Assembly: GCF_012103215.1 (NCBI RefSeq)
Contig: NZ_JAAVNE010000003.1
Location: 142,256 to 206,255 of the forward strand
DNA length: 64,000 nucleotides
Source of the DNA: Falsiroseomonas selenitidurans
GTDB lineage: Bacteria > Pseudomonadota > Alphaproteobacteria > Acetobacterales > Acetobacteraceae
Direction: 5' to 3'
Shown: piece after piece, positions 16,596 to 31,002 of the stretch
How positions within the stretch are numbered: position 1 is the first letter of the stretch
How the letters are laid out: the number at the start of each line of letters is the position of its first letter
Translations under genes and position numbers: made by a program
Notes under the pieces: model-generated
The model's database searches: none
What the model was told of the DNA's origin: nothing
Seen by the model: the letters and a program-made list of their open reading frames with translations, nothing else

Positions 16596-18970
16596 ATGTC
16601 CCTGCGCGTGAAGATCCTGCTGCCGGTGCTGCTGCTCGGGCTGGGCCTGGTGATGCTGCTGGGGCAGGCCGGCCGGAATGCCTGGCAGGCCATGCAGGTG
16701 GCGGACCGGCAGATCATTGCCGAATCGCAGGTGGCGCGCCTGGTCGAGGCCGGCATCGCCCTGGCGGTGGAACGCGGCACCACCAACGGCATCCTGGCCA
16801 ACCCCGCCGCCGCCCCCGCCGCCGCCCACGCCAGTGCCCGCACCGCCCGCCAGGCCGCGGAGGCAGCGCTGGAGGCGGTGCTGCCGGCGCTCGCCGACCA
16901 GCCGGTGCTGGCCCCTGCCCTGGCCCGGCTGGCGGAAACCCGGGGCATCGTCGCCGGCATGCGCCAGGCGCTGGATGCGCCACGCGGCCCGCAGGCGCCC
17001 GAGCTGCCGCGCCCGGCCGCCTGGTTCCCGGCGACGACGGCGCAGATCGATGCGCTGGTCGCGCTGCGCAACGGGATCGAACTGGCCGCGACCGGCGCGG
17101 CGGACCAGCGCGCCCGGCTGGCCGCGCTGCGTGGTGCGCTGGCCGATATCGCCGAGCAGGCCGGCCGCGAACGCGGCCTGATGAACGGGCTGATCGCCCA
17201 GGGTCGTCCGCCGACCCCGGCGGAACACCGCATCCTCGGCGGCAACATGGCCCGCGCGGCGGAAGGCTTCGCCACCGCCGCCAACCTGGCGAACGGCCTG
17301 CCGGAAGCCGTCGCCGCCCCGCTGGCCGCGGCGGAGACGGCCTGGCGTAACGGGCTGCTGCCGCGGCGCAAGGCGGTGCTGGACGCGGCGGATGCTGGCG
17401 CCCCCTATCCGATGACGCCGGCCGACTGGTTCGCGGAGGCCACGCGCGCCATCGGCGCCGTGGTCGCCGCCCAGCGCGCCGCCAGCACCGCGCTGGGCGA
17501 GGTGGTGGCCGCCGGGCGGGCGGCGGATGCCCTGCTGCTCTGGCTGCACGTCGCGGCGTTGCTCGGCGGGCTGTGCGTGGCGGCAGGGGCCCTGGCCTTC
17601 CTCAGTGGCGGCGTGGCCCGGCCGTTGCGGCGCGCCATGCAGGCGCTGCGCCAGGTGGCGGAGGGGCAACTCGACCCGCCCATCGCCCAGCGCCGCAGCC
17701 CCGGCGGCCGCGGCGCGGACGAGGTGGATGGCGTGCTGGCGGCGGCCGAGGCACTGCGCCACGTGGCGCTGCGCGCCCGTGCCGCGGCCAGCGAGGCGGA
17801 GGCGCAGCGCCATGCCGCCGCGGAAGCCCGCACCCAGACCATGCGGGACATGGCCGACCGCATGGATGGTGCGGTGCGCGACGCCGTGCGGGCGGTCTCG
17901 GACCGCATGGGGCGGCTGCGCGCGGGCGCCGATGCGGTCAGCGAGTCCGCCTCGCTGATCGCCCAGGACAGCGCGACCGTGGCCGCTGCCGCCGAGGAAT
18001 CGCTGACCGCGGCGCAATCGGTGGCCGCGGCGACGGAGCAGCTGACCGCCTCGATCGGCGAGATCGCCCAGCAGGTCGGCCGCACCGCCGCCGCCGCGCG
18101 CAACACCTCCGATCTCGGCCGCCGGGGTGCCGAGACCATCGCCGGGCTGGCCGCCGCCGTCGGCCGGATCGGCGGCGCCGCCTCCCTCATCGCCGATGTC
18201 GCGGCGCGGACCAACCTTCTGGCGCTGAACGCAACCATCGAGGCGGCGCGCGCCGGGGAATCCGGCAAGGGCTTCGCCGTGGTCGCCAGCGAGGTGAAGC
18301 AGCTGGCCGCCCAGACCGCCCGCGCGACGGAGGATATCGCCCGGCAGGTGGCGGAGGTCCGCCAGGCGACGGAAGCCGCCACCCACGCGGTCAACGACAT
18401 CGCCGATTCGGTCGCGGAAGTGGACGTGGCCGCAGGCGCCATCGCCCAGGCGGTGGAGGAACAGGCGACGACGACGCGGGAGATCGCCGGGATCATCGCC
18501 CAGACCGCCGGCGCGGCACGGGAAGTGGCCCAGCGCATCGCCGGCGTTTCGCGGGAGACGGCGCGCACGGACACGCTGCTGGCCACCGTGCGCGACGACA
18601 CGGCCGGGGCCGGCGAGGCGGTGGCGACGCTGAGCACGGACCTGGTCAAGGCGGTGCGCAGCACGGCGCGGGAGACCGATCGCCGCCTGGCCCGGCGCTA
18701 CGCCTCCACCGCCTCGGCCCGGCTGGTGCTGGGTGGGACGGAAATCGCCGGCCGGCTGATCGACATCTCGGAGGCCGGGCTCGCCATGGCCTGCGAGGCC
18801 ACGCCGGCCCTTGGCAGTCGGCTGCGGGTGCTGGTGTCGGAATTCAGCATCGACGCGACGCTGGTCGTGGTGCAGGCCGGTCAGGGCACCGTGCGCGGCC
18901 GGCTGGAAGGGCTTTCGGCCGCCGCCCGCCAGCAGCTGGCGCTGCTGGCGGAGACGCAGGAACCGACGGC

Positions 18971-18986
<16 letters not shown>
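16596..18986 (+). CDS. methyl-accepting chemotaxis protein with NIT-like sensor and C-terminal PilZ domain
   Basis: A 796-residue transmembrane receptor. TM1 lies at about 6-28. A large periplasmic helical sensor (about 35-300) has ERG motifs ([16 protein letters not shown]) like the nitrate/nitrite-sensing NIT domain. TM2 is near 310-330, followed by a short HAMP-like region and the signalling hairpin [26 protein letters not shown] near 540. The last 110 residues form a PilZ domain with RRLARRY and DISEAGLAM, the RxxxR and DxSxxG c-di-GMP-binding motifs. ATG 16596 is preferred over GTG 16569. No che genes are nearby, so it is an orphan receptor. Confidence 0.9.
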
Positions 18987-21568
<2,582 letters not shown>

Positions 21569-21644
21569 CCTGATGTCCCTCTCCTGAGCGGACGGCGCGG
21601 CCCCCTGCCCCCGATCGGGCAGCAAGGGATCGCTTGCCCCCGGG

Positions 21645-21674
21645 ATGTGGTAAGGCGTCACGCAAGGCTTCAAG
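21645..21674 (-). promoter_or_regulatory. candidate RpoH (sigma-32) promoter of clpB
   Basis: On the minus strand, CTTGAA (21674-21669) is followed after 18 nt by CCACAT (21650-21645). This is close to the heat-shock consensus CTTGAA...CCCCAT, with the -10 element about 75 bp upstream of the clpB ATG. clpB is a classic RpoH target, which supports the call. The -35 element lies only 10 bp from the start of the divergent MOSC gene. Confidence 0.5.
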
Positions 21675-21683
21675 GGGCGCTGC

Positions 21684-22454
21684 ATGCGTATTGAACGGAT
21701 CTGCCGCTACCCGGTGAAGGGCCTGTCCGCCGAGGTGCTGGGGGCCGTGCGGCTGACCGCCGGCGAAGGCCTGCCGGAGGACCGACGCTTCGCCTTCGCC
21801 CAGGGCGACAGCCCCTTCGACCCGGCGGCGCCGGCCTGGCTGCAGAAGCGGCATTTCGCCTGCCTGATGGCGAATGCGAAGGTCGCCGCCATCCGCGCCG
21901 CCTATGATGCGCCGAGCCAGCTTCTGGCGCTGCAGGCACCCGGCCAGGCGCCGCTGCAGGCCGACCTGGCGACCGAGGCCGGCCGCAGCCAGGCCGCCGC
22001 CTGGATGACCGAATTCCTGGGGGAGGAGGCACGTGGCGCGCTGCGCTTCGCCATGGCCCCGGGCCACGCCTTCACGGACATCGCCGCCAAGGCCGTCTCG
22101 CTGATTGGCCTCGCTTCCATCCAGGCGCTGGAGGCGAAGGCGGGCATGGCGCTGGACCCGCTGCGCTTCCGCGCCAATATCCTGTTCTCGGGCGCCGCGC
22201 CCTTCGCGGAGTTCGACTGGATCGGCCGCGAGATCCTGCTGGGCGGCGCCCGGCTGCGCGTGTTCAAGCGCACCCAGCGCTGCGCCGCGACGGAGGTGAA
22301 CCCGGAAACGGCGGAACGCGATGCCCGCCCGCAGCGCTGGCTGCGGGAGCATTTCGGCCATGCCGATCTGGGCGTCTATGCCGAGGTGCTGGAAGGCGGG
22401 CTTGTCGCGACCGGCGACGCGCTGGCGCCGGTGCAGCCCGACCTCTTGGGATGA
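21684..22454 (+). CDS. MOSC-domain protein (YcbX/mARC-like N-terminal beta-barrel)
   Basis: A 256-residue protein with a MOSC-N beta-barrel start ([18 protein letters not shown]) and a MOSC core containing [16 protein letters not shown] and a conserved-type cysteine in [18 protein letters not shown] proteins bind molybdenum cofactor through that cysteine and act in sulfur-carrying or N-reducing systems. It lacks the C-terminal 2Fe-2S domain of YcbX, so it is the short form. It is divergent from clpB and convergent with the DUF4167 gene. Confidence 0.9.
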   Translation: MRIERICRYPVKGLSAEVLGAVRLTAGEGLPEDRRFAFAQGDSPFDPAAPAWLQKRHFACLMANAKVAAIRAAYDAPSQLLALQAPGQAPLQADLATEAGRSQAAAWMTEFLGEEARGALRFAMAPGHAFTDIAAKAVSLIGLASIQALEAKAGMALDPLRFRANILFSGAAPFAEFDWIGREILLGGARLRVFKRTQRCAATEVNPETAERDARPQRWLREHFGHADLGVYAEVLEGGLVATGDALAPVQPDLLG

Positions 22455-22508
22455 AGCACGCGAGGGGGCCGGTCTGCCGGCTCCCTCTCCCGGCGGATCA
22501 CCCGCGCA

Positions 22509-23045
22509 TCAATTGTCGCGCTGCTCGCGGTTGTCGCGCGGGTCGCGGGCCTCATCGCGGCCCTCATCCTGGTCCTGGCCATTGCCATTGCCATGGCCGT
22601 TCTGGCCATTGGCGTAGGGCACCATGGTCATCTCGCCCGGCTCGCCCTGCGGGCCGCTGCCATCGCCGCCTTCCTGGTCCTGGCCCTGGTAGCGGCGCTG
22701 CGGCGGGTAGGGCTGGCCGCCCTGCTGCTGGCTCGCCTGGCTCATCGCATTCAGGATGCGGAAGTAATGCTCGGCGTGCTGGAAGTAGCTTTCCGCCATC
22801 ACCCGGTCGCTGGCGCCGGTCGCGTCGCGGCCGAGCTGCAGATACTTCTCGAACAATTGCTGGGCGGTGCCGCGCAGCCGCATGTCCGGGCCGTTGCTGT
22901 CGAAGATGTGGTTCCGGTTCATCGGCTGGTGGCCACCGCCACCGCCGCCGCCCCCGCCGCCACCCTGGCGATACGGCCCACCGCCGCCGCCGCCCCCGCC
23001 ACCATGGCGATTGCCGCCACGGCCGCGCATGCGTTTCATGTTCAT
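22509..23045 (-). CDS. DUF4167 protein with N-terminal poly-glycine, putative RNA-binding
   Basis: A 178-residue protein. Residues 6-40 are rich in Arg/Gly runs (RGRGG, then two long Gly tracts), resembling RGG-type RNA-binding tails. The DUF4167 core (NHIFDSNGPDMRLRGTAQQLFEKYLQLGRDA...YFQHAEHYFRILNA, about 44-105) follows, and the C-terminus is Gln/Asn/Asp-rich and disordered. The prmC-DUF4167-clpB order is conserved in alphaproteobacteria; the function is not established. The glycine runs are prone to length variation or assembly error. Confidence 0.88.
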   Translation of the reverse strand: MNMKRMRGRGGNRHGGGGGGGGGPYRQGGGGGGGGGGGHQPMNRNHIFDSNGPDMRLRGTAQQLFEKYLQLGRDATGASDRVMAESYFQHAEHYFRILNAMSQASQQQGGQPYPPQRRYQGQDQEGGDGSGPQGEPGEMTMVPYANGQNGHGNGNGQDQDEGRDEARDPRDNREQRDN

Positions 23046-23297
23046 CGGATTGGCGTTCGCCGTCTCGCAATCGCGCCGCCGGATGGGGAGGTCCCACCCG
23101 GAACGCTGGATTATCGGGTTGCGTCGTTTCGGCAGGCCGGGACACGAAGCGGGGCAGGAAAGGCCCCGGACGCGTCACCCCAGCGGGTTTGCCGATGGCG
23201 CCGGGCGGCCTAAGCATGCCCCGCACCACGACGCCAACTTAATCCCACGCCGCCGGACCGCCAAACGGTTTTTTTGCGGGCGTTCCCGGACGGTCCC

Positions 23298-24160
23298 TCA
23301 GCCCGCCGCCAGCAGCAGCGCGCGGTCGATGCCGCCGAGGTCGGCCCGGCAGCCCCGCACGCGCAGCCCCGCTGCGCCGGCCAGGCGCTCCACCGCCTGG
23401 CGCTGCCCCTGCCCCAGCTCCAGCACCGCGACGCCGCCCGGCGCCAGCAGCCCCGGCAGGGCGGCGGCGATCGACCGATAGGCGTCGAGCCCATCCGCCC
23501 CGCCATCCAGCGCCGAGGCGGGTTCATGCCGCGCCACCTCCGGCATCAGCCCGGCGATGGCCGCCGATTCGATGTAGGGCGGGTTGGACAGCACCAGGTC
23601 GAAGCGGCCGGCCAGCGCCGCCGCCCAGTCGCCGGCCAGGAAGGCCGCGCGAGCTGCCAGGCCGTTGGCCCGCGCATTGGCCGCCGCCAGCGCCGCTGCC
23701 GCCGGGGCCACATCCACCCCGATGCCGAAGGCCGCCGGGCGTTCCGCCAGCACGGCCAGCAGCAGGCAGCCCGTGCCGGTGCCGAGGTCCAGCACCCGCA
23801 AGGGCGCGGCCGCATCCGGCAGGGCTTCCAGCGCCGCCTCCACCAGCGATTCGGAGTCCGGGCGGGGGATCAGCGTGGCCGGGGAGACCGCCAGGTCCAG
23901 CGTCCAGAAGCCCTGCCGGCCGAGGATATGGGCCATCGGCACACGCGCCAGCCGCGCCGCCAGCGCGGCGCCGAAGCGCGCCACCGCCTGCGCCGGCACC
24001 CTGGCGCCGGGTTCGCGCAACAGCTGTTCGGGCGTGGCGCCCATGGCGTGGCCGAGCAGCAGCCGGGCCTCCAGCCGCGGGCTCTCGATGGCCGCCGCGC
24101 GCAGCACCTGGCCGGCCTGGCAGAGGAAGGCGCCGACGCTCTCACCTGGCTGGCAGGCGC

Positions 24161-24164
<4 letters not shown>
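23298..24164 (-). CDS. prmC: peptide chain release factor N(5)-glutamine methyltransferase
   Basis: The 288-residue product has an N-terminal helical domain, then the SAM fold with [10 protein letters not shown] and the active-site SNPPYIE that positions glutamine. It methylates the GGQ glutamine of release factors. Its start overlaps the prfA stop by 4 bp, so enzyme and substrate are made together. The 252 bp downstream to the DUF4167 gene hold no ORF I can support. Confidence 0.95.
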
Positions 24165-25212
<1,048 letters not shown>

Positions 25213-25216
<4 letters not shown>

Positions 25217-26460
25217 GCGCCCAGGCGGCTGACCGCCTCGGCGAGCGGGATGGTCGCCTGGCTGCCGGCATCGAGGTCGCGCAGCTGCACCTGGCCCGCC
25301 GCCAGCTCATCCTCGCCGAGGATCAGCGCAGCGCGGGCAGAGAGCCTGTTGGCGCGTTCCATCCGGCGCTTGAGATTGCCCTTGTAGGCGATCTCCGCCA
25401 CCAAACCGGCGCGGCGCAAATCCTGCAACAGGCCGAGGGCGGCGGCTTCCTGGGCCTCGCCCACCGGGATCACGGCAACCGGGCGCGGCGCGGCCGGGGC
25501 GGCGGCCAGCAGCATGGACAGGCGCTCCACCCCCGCGGCCCAGCCGACGGAGGGCGTGGCCGGCCCGCCCATTTCCGCCACCAGCCCGTCATAGCGGCCG
25601 CCCGCCATCACCGTGCCCTGGGCGCCCAGCCGGTCCGTGACGAATTCGAAGGCGGTGTGGCTGTAGTAGTCCAGCCCGCGCACGATCCGCGGATTCTGCC
25701 GGGTTGGCACGCCGAGCGTGTCCAGGTGGCGCAGCACGGCGTCGAAGAAGCCGGCGGCGGCGGCGGTCAGGAAGGGCTGGATGGTCGGCGCGGTGGCGAC
25801 GATGGCGCGGTCGCCCTCATCCTTGCTGTCGAGAATGCGCATCGGGTTCTTCGCCAGGCGCACCTGGCTGTCCGGGGACAGTGCCGCCTGATGCGCGGTG
25901 AAATGCTCCAGCAGCGCGGCGCGATAGGCGTCGCGGCTTTCCGCATCGCCCAGCGTGTTGATCTCCAGCACCACGCCCTCGCTGATGCCGAGTTCCTGCA
26001 GGATGTGCCAGCCGGCGGCGATCACCTCGGCATCCGCCAGCGGCTCCGCCGCCCCCAGCACCTCGGCGCCGATCTGGTGAAACTGGCGGTAGCGGCCCTT
26101 CTGCGGCCGCTCGTAGCGGAACATCGGGCCGGCGTAGAACACCTTGCGCGGCAGGTTCGCCTGGGTCAGCCCGTTGGAGACCAGCGCCCGGCACACCCCC
26201 GCCGTGCCTTCCGGCCGCAGCGTGATCGAATCGCCGCCGCGATCCTCGAAGGAATACATCTCCTTCGACACGACGTCGGAGGTCTCACCCAGGCTGCGGG
26301 CGAAGACCGCCGTGCTCTCGAAGATCGGCGTCGCCCATTCCTCATGGCCATACAGCGCCAGGATGCGCCGCGCCGTGCCCACCACATGGTGATGCCCGCG
26401 GAAATCCTCGCCGATCAGGTCTCGGGTGCCGCGGACGGGCTGGAGCGGGGGGTTTGCCAT
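25213..26460 (-). CDS. hisS: histidyl-tRNA synthetase
   Basis: The 415-residue class II synthetase shows [13 protein letters not shown] at the N-terminus, motif 2 ([21 protein letters not shown]), the HisA motif [12 protein letters not shown], and a C-terminal anticodon-binding domain. ATG 26460 (MANPPLQPV) is selected over an upstream in-frame ATG that would add 12 residues. It charges tRNA-His and leads the hisS-prfA-prmC operon. Confidence 0.97.
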
Positions 26461-26505
26461 GGCGTGGCGCGTAACGCGGCGGAAGCCGGCCGGCAAGGGC
26501 CTCGC

Positions 26506-27516
26506 TCAGGCCGGCTGCAGGGCCGGGCTCAGCGCCTCCGCCAGGATGGCGAAGGAGCGCAGCCGCGCCGCATGGTCGTGGATCTGCGCCGTGACCATCA
26601 GCTCATCGGCCCCGGTGCGCTCCAGCAGCGCCGCGATGCCCCGGCGCACCGTCTCCTTCCCGCCGACCACGGAACAGGACAGCGCGTGGTCCAGCATGGC
26701 CCGCGCCTGCGGGTCCAGCTGCGCGGCATAGCCCGCCACCGCCCGCGGCAGCTTGCCCGGCCGGCCGCGGCGCAGGTTCACGAAGGCCTGCTGCAGGGAG
26801 GAGAACAGCATCGCCGCCTCCGCATCCGTCTCCGCCGCGAAGACGTTCACGCCGATCATGGCATGCGGCGCCGCCAGGCGGGCGGAGGGGCGGAAGCCCT
26901 CCCGGTAGACCCTTAGCGCCTCCATCATCTGCCCCGGCGCGAAATGCGAGGCAAAGGCGTAGGGCAGGCCCAGATAGGCCGCCAGCTGTGCGCCGAAGGT
27001 GGAGGAGCCGAGGATCCACACCTCCACCTCCTGCCCCGCCCCGGGCACCGCCTGCAGGCGCTGGCCCGGCTCGGCGGGGGCGAAATAGGCCATCAGCTCC
27101 ATCACGTCGCGCGGGAAGTCATCGGCGTCGGAGGCCAGGTTGCGCCGCAGGGCCTGGGCGGCGACCTGGTCCGTGCCCGGCGCCCGGCCCAGGCCAAGGT
27201 CGATGCGCCCGGGATGCAGGGCGGCCAGGGTGCCGAACTGCTCCGCGATCACCAGCGGCGCGTGGTTCGGCAGCATGATGCCGCCGGCACCGAGGCGGAT
27301 GCGCTGCGTGCCTTCCGCCACATGCGCCAGCGCCACCGCGGTGGCGGCACTCGCGATGCCGGGCATGTTGTGGTGTTCGGCCATCCAGTAGCGCCGGTAG
27401 CCCAGCGCATCGGCATGCCGGGCCAGATCGCGCGACTGGCGCAGCGCCTGCCCGGCCTCCTGGCCTTCGGGAATGGGTGAGAGGTCGAGGACGGAGAGCG
27501 GGATCATCCCGCCCAT
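26506..27516 (-). CDS. LLM-class flavin-dependent oxidoreductase (luciferase-like, MsnO8 type)
   Basis: The 336-residue TIM-barrel protein has the MsnO8-type pattern [57 protein letters not shown] and [14 protein letters not shown]. These are common to luciferase-like monooxygenases that use FMNH2 or F420. The substrate is unknown. It lies between hisS and ispG on the same strand and may be co-transcribed. ATG 27516 is retained; a second ATG three codons later is equally possible. Confidence 0.9.
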   Translation of the reverse strand: MGGMIPLSVLDLSPIPEGQEAGQALRQSRDLARHADALGYRRYWMAEHHNMPGIASAATAVALAHVAEGTQRIRLGAGGIMLPNHAPLVIAEQFGTLAALHPGRIDLGLGRAPGTDQVAAQALRRNLASDADDFPRDVMELMAYFAPAEPGQRLQAVPGAGQEVEVWILGSSTFGAQLAAYLGLPYAFASHFAPGQMMEALRVYREGFRPSARLAAPHAMIGVNVFAAETDAEAAMLFSSLQQAFVNLRRGRPGKLPRAVAGYAAQLDPQARAMLDHALSCSVVGGKETVRRGIAALLERTGADELMVTAQIHDHAARLRSFAILAEALSPALQPA

Positions 27517-27550
27517 ATGGGCAGGCCGGGGCCTCGTGGGAACCCGCCTT

Positions 27551-28690
27551 CTATTCCGCCGCCTGCTGGGTCTCTGCCGCGGCCGCCGCCGCCTTCTCCG
27601 CCTTCATCTTCTCGGCCCGCGCTTCCACCAGCTGCACGATGTGCTCGACCATCTCCTCGGTCTTCACCGTGTGGCTGGTCTTGCCCATGCCATAGACCAT
27701 GTGGGTGCCGGCACCGCCGCCGGTCAGGCCGATATCGGTCATCAGCGCCTCCCCCGGCCCGTTCACCACGCAGCCGATGATGGAAAGGCTGATCGGCTGG
27801 TCGATATGCGCCAGCCGGTCCTCCAGCTTCTCCACCGTGCGGATCACGTCGAAGCCCTGCCGGGCGCAGGAGGGGCAGGAGATCACCTTCACCCCGCGAT
27901 GGCGCAGATGCAGGGATTTCAGCATCTCCCACCCCACCGCCACCTCCTCCTCCGGCTCCGCGGACAGCGAAACCCGCAGCGTGTCGCCGATGCCGGCCCA
28001 GAGCAGGGAGCCGAGGCCGATGGCCGACTTCACCGTGCCGGCGCGCTTCCCGCCGGCTTCGGTGATGCCGATATGCAGCGGGTGGTCGCAGACCTCCGCC
28101 AGCTGCTGGTAGGCCGCCACCGCCAGAAAGACGTCGGAGGCCTTCACGCTGATCTTGAACTCGTGGAAATCCAGCTCCTGCAGATGCGCCGCATGCCACA
28201 GCGCCGATTCCACCAGCGCCTCCGGGTTGGGCTCGCCGTATTTCTCCAGCAGGTGCTTCTCCAGGCTGCCGGCATTGACGCCGATGCGGATGGAACAGCC
28301 ATGGTCGCGGGCAGCCTTCACCACCTCCCGCACCCGCTCCTTGCTGCCGATATTGCCCGGGTTCACCCGCAGGCAGGCGGCGCCGGCCTCCGCCGCCTCG
28401 ATGGCGCGGCGGTAGTGGAAATGCACATCGGCGACGATCGGGACATTCACCTCCCGCACGATCTCGGCCAGCGCCGCGGTGCTCTCCGGCGTGGGGACGG
28501 AGACGCGGACGATGTCCACCCCGGCGAGTTCCGACTTGCGGATCTGCGCGATGGTGGCCGCCGCATCCTCGGTCGGCGTGTTGGTCATCGTCTGCACGGT
28601 GATCGGGCTGTCGCCCCCCACCGGCACGCGGCCGACATGGATCAGCCGCGACTTGCGGCGGGTGATCTGCTGGTAGGGGCGGTAGGACAT
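27551..28690 (-). CDS. ispG: 4-hydroxy-3-methylbut-2-en-1-yl diphosphate synthase (GcpE)
   Basis: The 379-residue product has the TIM-barrel start ([21 protein letters not shown]) and a C-terminal Fe-S domain with [10 protein letters not shown] and [11 protein letters not shown], giving the three 4Fe-4S cysteines. It catalyses the penultimate MEP step. ATG 28690 begins [14 protein letters not shown], the family N-terminus; an in-frame ATG at 28726 is less likely. The C-terminal tail is short and Ala-rich. Confidence 0.97.
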   Translation of the reverse strand: MSYRPYQQITRRKSRLIHVGRVPVGGDSPITVQTMTNTPTEDAAATIAQIRKSELAGVDIVRVSVPTPESTAALAEIVREVNVPIVADVHFHYRRAIEAAEAGAACLRVNPGNIGSKERVREVVKAARDHGCSIRIGVNAGSLEKHLLEKYGEPNPEALVESALWHAAHLQELDFHEFKISVKASDVFLAVAAYQQLAEVCDHPLHIGITEAGGKRAGTVKSAIGLGSLLWAGIGDTLRVSLSAEPEEEVAVGWEMLKSLHLRHRGVKVISCPSCARQGFDVIRTVEKLEDRLAHIDQPISLSIIGCVVNGPGEALMTDIGLTGGGAGTHMVYGMGKTSHTVKTEEMVEHIVQLVEARAEKMKAEKAAAAAAETQQAAE

Positions 28691-28772
28691 GGCTTTCCCG
28701 TCTTCCGGCGTCTTGGCGCACGCCACCCCACCATATGGGAGCGGCCCCGGGGATCAAAGGGGCGGTTGCGTG

Positions 28773-29867
28773 TCAGCGGCGCGCCGTGGCCGGGGTGGCG
28801 GCGGGCGTGGCCTCCGGCGGCGGCTTCAGCCGTTCGGGCGCCAGCGGGATGTTGCGGCGCACCCCCACCTGGCCGTCCAGCACCGGGGAGAAGGCGCCAT
28901 CCACCGCAATCTCCAGCCCCTGCGCCTTGCCGGTATCCAGCAGCAGGTTGTCGCGCAGCGGCACGGCCCAGAACTCCCCCGGGCGCAGCACGCGGTTCAC
29001 CAGCACCTGGCCGCTGCGCTGGTCGCGCACCTGGATCCAGGCGCCATCGACGCTGTCGGCCCGGGCGCGCAGCGCCACGCGGGTGCCGTCCGGCAGGCCG
29101 GGGATGGCGGGCGGCGGCGGTTCCGGTGCCACCACGGGGCGCGGCGGCACCACCGGCGGCGGCGGCGGGCTGGCCGGCACGGTCGCCGCCTGGGCGGCGG
29201 TGTTGGCGCTGCCGGGCGGCGGCCCTGGCGGCAGGGGCGGCAGCCCGCCCGGTGGCGGCAGGGCGGAAAGCGGCACCGCGCCGGCATCGCCCCGTCCCTC
29301 ATTGCGCCCGTCCGGGCGGCCGGGATCGGCCCGGCCGGCCAGGGCACGCGGCGCCTCACGGCCGGGCAGCTGGGCCTGGCCCAGCTCGGCGGCGCGTTCC
29401 AGCCGCCCCGGCACCGGCGGCACCGCATCCACGGTCCGGTTGCCGGCGCCCGAAAGATTGTACCAGGCGACATAGGCACCGATCGCCAGCACCGCCCCCA
29501 CCACCACCACGGCGCCGGCAGGCACGCCACGTTCCGGCACCGGCTCGGGGAACACCAGGTTGGTCTTGCGGTTCACCGCGCCGCCCGACAGGTCGCGGAA
29601 CCGGCGCACCATCTCGTCCGCATCCAGCCCCAGCGCGGTGGCATAGGCGCGGACGAAGCCGACGGCATAGGCCGGGCCGGGCAGGTCGCGGATGCGGCCT
29701 TCCTCCAGCGCCTCCAGATAGGGGCGGCGGATGCGCAGCCGGGTCGCGATTTCCTCGATGGAAAGGCCCAGGGCGAGACGCGAATCGCGCAACTCCTCGC
29801 CCACACGGGCGGCTTCGGAGCCGCCGGGCTCGGTCGTTCGCTGGGTGCGTTTCAGGTCATAAGCCAC
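28773..29867 (-). CDS. RodZ-like helix-turn-helix membrane protein (DUF4115)
   Basis: About 364 residues from GTG 29867, chosen because AGGTG lies upstream and the product starts close to the HTH; an ATG at 29927 would add 20 residues. Order: Xre-type HTH_25 (GEELRDSRLALGLSIEEIATRLRI), one membrane helix (VVVVGAVLAIGAYVAWY), a long periplasmic Pro/Ala linker, and a DUF4115 C-terminal domain. This is the RodZ layout, a cell-shape/MreB-linked protein, but the long linker and low similarity leave the role open. It precedes ispG, as in many proteobacteria. Confidence 0.8.
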   Translation of the reverse strand: MAYDLKRTQRTTEPGGSEAARVGEELRDSRLALGLSIEEIATRLRIRRPYLEALEEGRIRDLPGPAYAVGFVRAYATALGLDADEMVRRFRDLSGGAVNRKTNLVFPEPVPERGVPAGAVVVVGAVLAIGAYVAWYNLSGAGNRTVDAVPPVPGRLERAAELGQAQLPGREAPRALAGRADPGRPDGRNEGRGDAGAVPLSALPPPGGLPPLPPGPPPGSANTAAQAATVPASPPPPPVVPPRPVVAPEPPPPAIPGLPDGTRVALRARADSVDGAWIQVRDQRSGQVLVNRVLRPGEFWAVPLRDNLLLDTGKAQGLEIAVDGAFSPVLDGQVGVRRNIPLAPERLKPPPEATPAATPATARR

Positions 29868-29951
29868 GGCGGGGACACCTAGCGCGCGCTCGCGCGCCCG
29901 GCAAATCGAATCCGGCGGCGCACGCATTTCGCCACGGGGTTGATGAAGCCT

Positions 29952-30998
29952 TCAGCCACGACGCGCCGCGAGCGCGTGCGCGGCCTGGTTGACCAGTTCC
30001 TGAACGATCTCCACCGCCGGCTGTTCCCGCGTCACCAGGCCGACGCTCTGCCCGGCCATTAGGGAGCCGTTCTCGACATCGCCATCGACCACGGCGCGGC
30101 GCAGCGCGCCGGCCCAGAAATGCTCGATCTCGAGCTGCGCCGCCGCCTTCTCCACCTCGCCGGCCAGGAAGCGGCGGATGGTTTCCGCCTGATGGTCCAG
30201 GAAGCGCCTGGTGCCGGCATTCTGCAGCGCGCGCACCGGGATCACCGGGAAGCGCTCATCGAGCTGGATGGTCGGCAGCGCATCCCGCGCCGCGCCGCGG
30301 ATGAAGGCACGCTTGAAATTGGCGTGGGCGATGGATTCGCTGGCGCAGACGAAACGGGTGCCGAGCTGCGCGCCGGCGGCGCCCATCTCCAGATAGGACA
30401 GGATCGCCTCACCCCGCCCGATGCCGCCGGCGACGAACACCGGCACGTTGCGGATATGCGGCAGGATCTCCTGCGCCAGCACGGTGAGCGAGACGGGGCC
30501 GATATGCCCGCCGGCCTCGCTGCCCTCGATCACCAGCGCATCGGCCCCGGATCGCACCAGCTTCTTCGCCAGGGCGAGCGCCGGGGCGAAGCACACCACG
30601 CGGGCGCCGCCTTCCTTCGCCGCCTTGATGGCGGTGCCGGGCGGAATGCCGCCGGCGAAGACGATGTGGCCCACCTGGTGGTCCAGGCAGGTCTGCACCA
30701 GCTGGTCGAGCCGCGGATGCATGGTGATGAGGTTCACGCCGAAGGGCTTCTGCGTCAGCGCCTGGGTCGCGACAATCTCCTGCGCCAGCCGGTCGGGCTC
30801 CATCGCGCCGCAGGCGATGACGCCGAAGGCGCCGGCATTGGACAGCGCGGCCACCAGGTTGCGCTCGCTGACCCAGGACATGGCGCCGCCCATGATGGCA
30901 TAGCGGCTGCCCAGGAAGGCGGCGCCCTGCGCCATCAGCGAATCCAGGGCCGCCAGGGCTTCGGCCGGCGGGGCATCGGGGACCAGCGGCGCGTCCAT
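29952..30998 (-). CDS. nitronate monooxygenase / 2-nitropropane dioxygenase-like flavoprotein
   Basis: The 348-residue FMN TIM barrel has YAIMGGAMSWVSERNLVAALSNAGAFG, VIEGSEAGGHIGPVS and VFVAGGIGRGEAI, which are NPD-family FMN-binding elements. Known members detoxify nitronates; some act as enoyl reductases. It starts 4 bp after the aspartate kinase stop on the same strand, so the two are probably co-transcribed. The substrate is unknown. Confidence 0.9.
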   Translation of the reverse strand: MDAPLVPDAPPAEALAALDSLMAQGAAFLGSRYAIMGGAMSWVSERNLVAALSNAGAFGVIACGAMEPDRLAQEIVATQALTQKPFGVNLITMHPRLDQLVQTCLDHQVGHIVFAGGIPPGTAIKAAKEGGARVVCFAPALALAKKLVRSGADALVIEGSEAGGHIGPVSLTVLAQEILPHIRNVPVFVAGGIGRGEAILSYLEMGAAGAQLGTRFVCASESIAHANFKRAFIRGAARDALPTIQLDERFPVIPVRALQNAGTRRFLDHQAETIRRFLAGEVEKAAAQLEIEHFWAGALRRAVVDGDVENGSLMAGQSVGLVTREQPAVEIVQELVNQAAHALAARRG

Positions 30999-31002
30999 CG
31001 CC

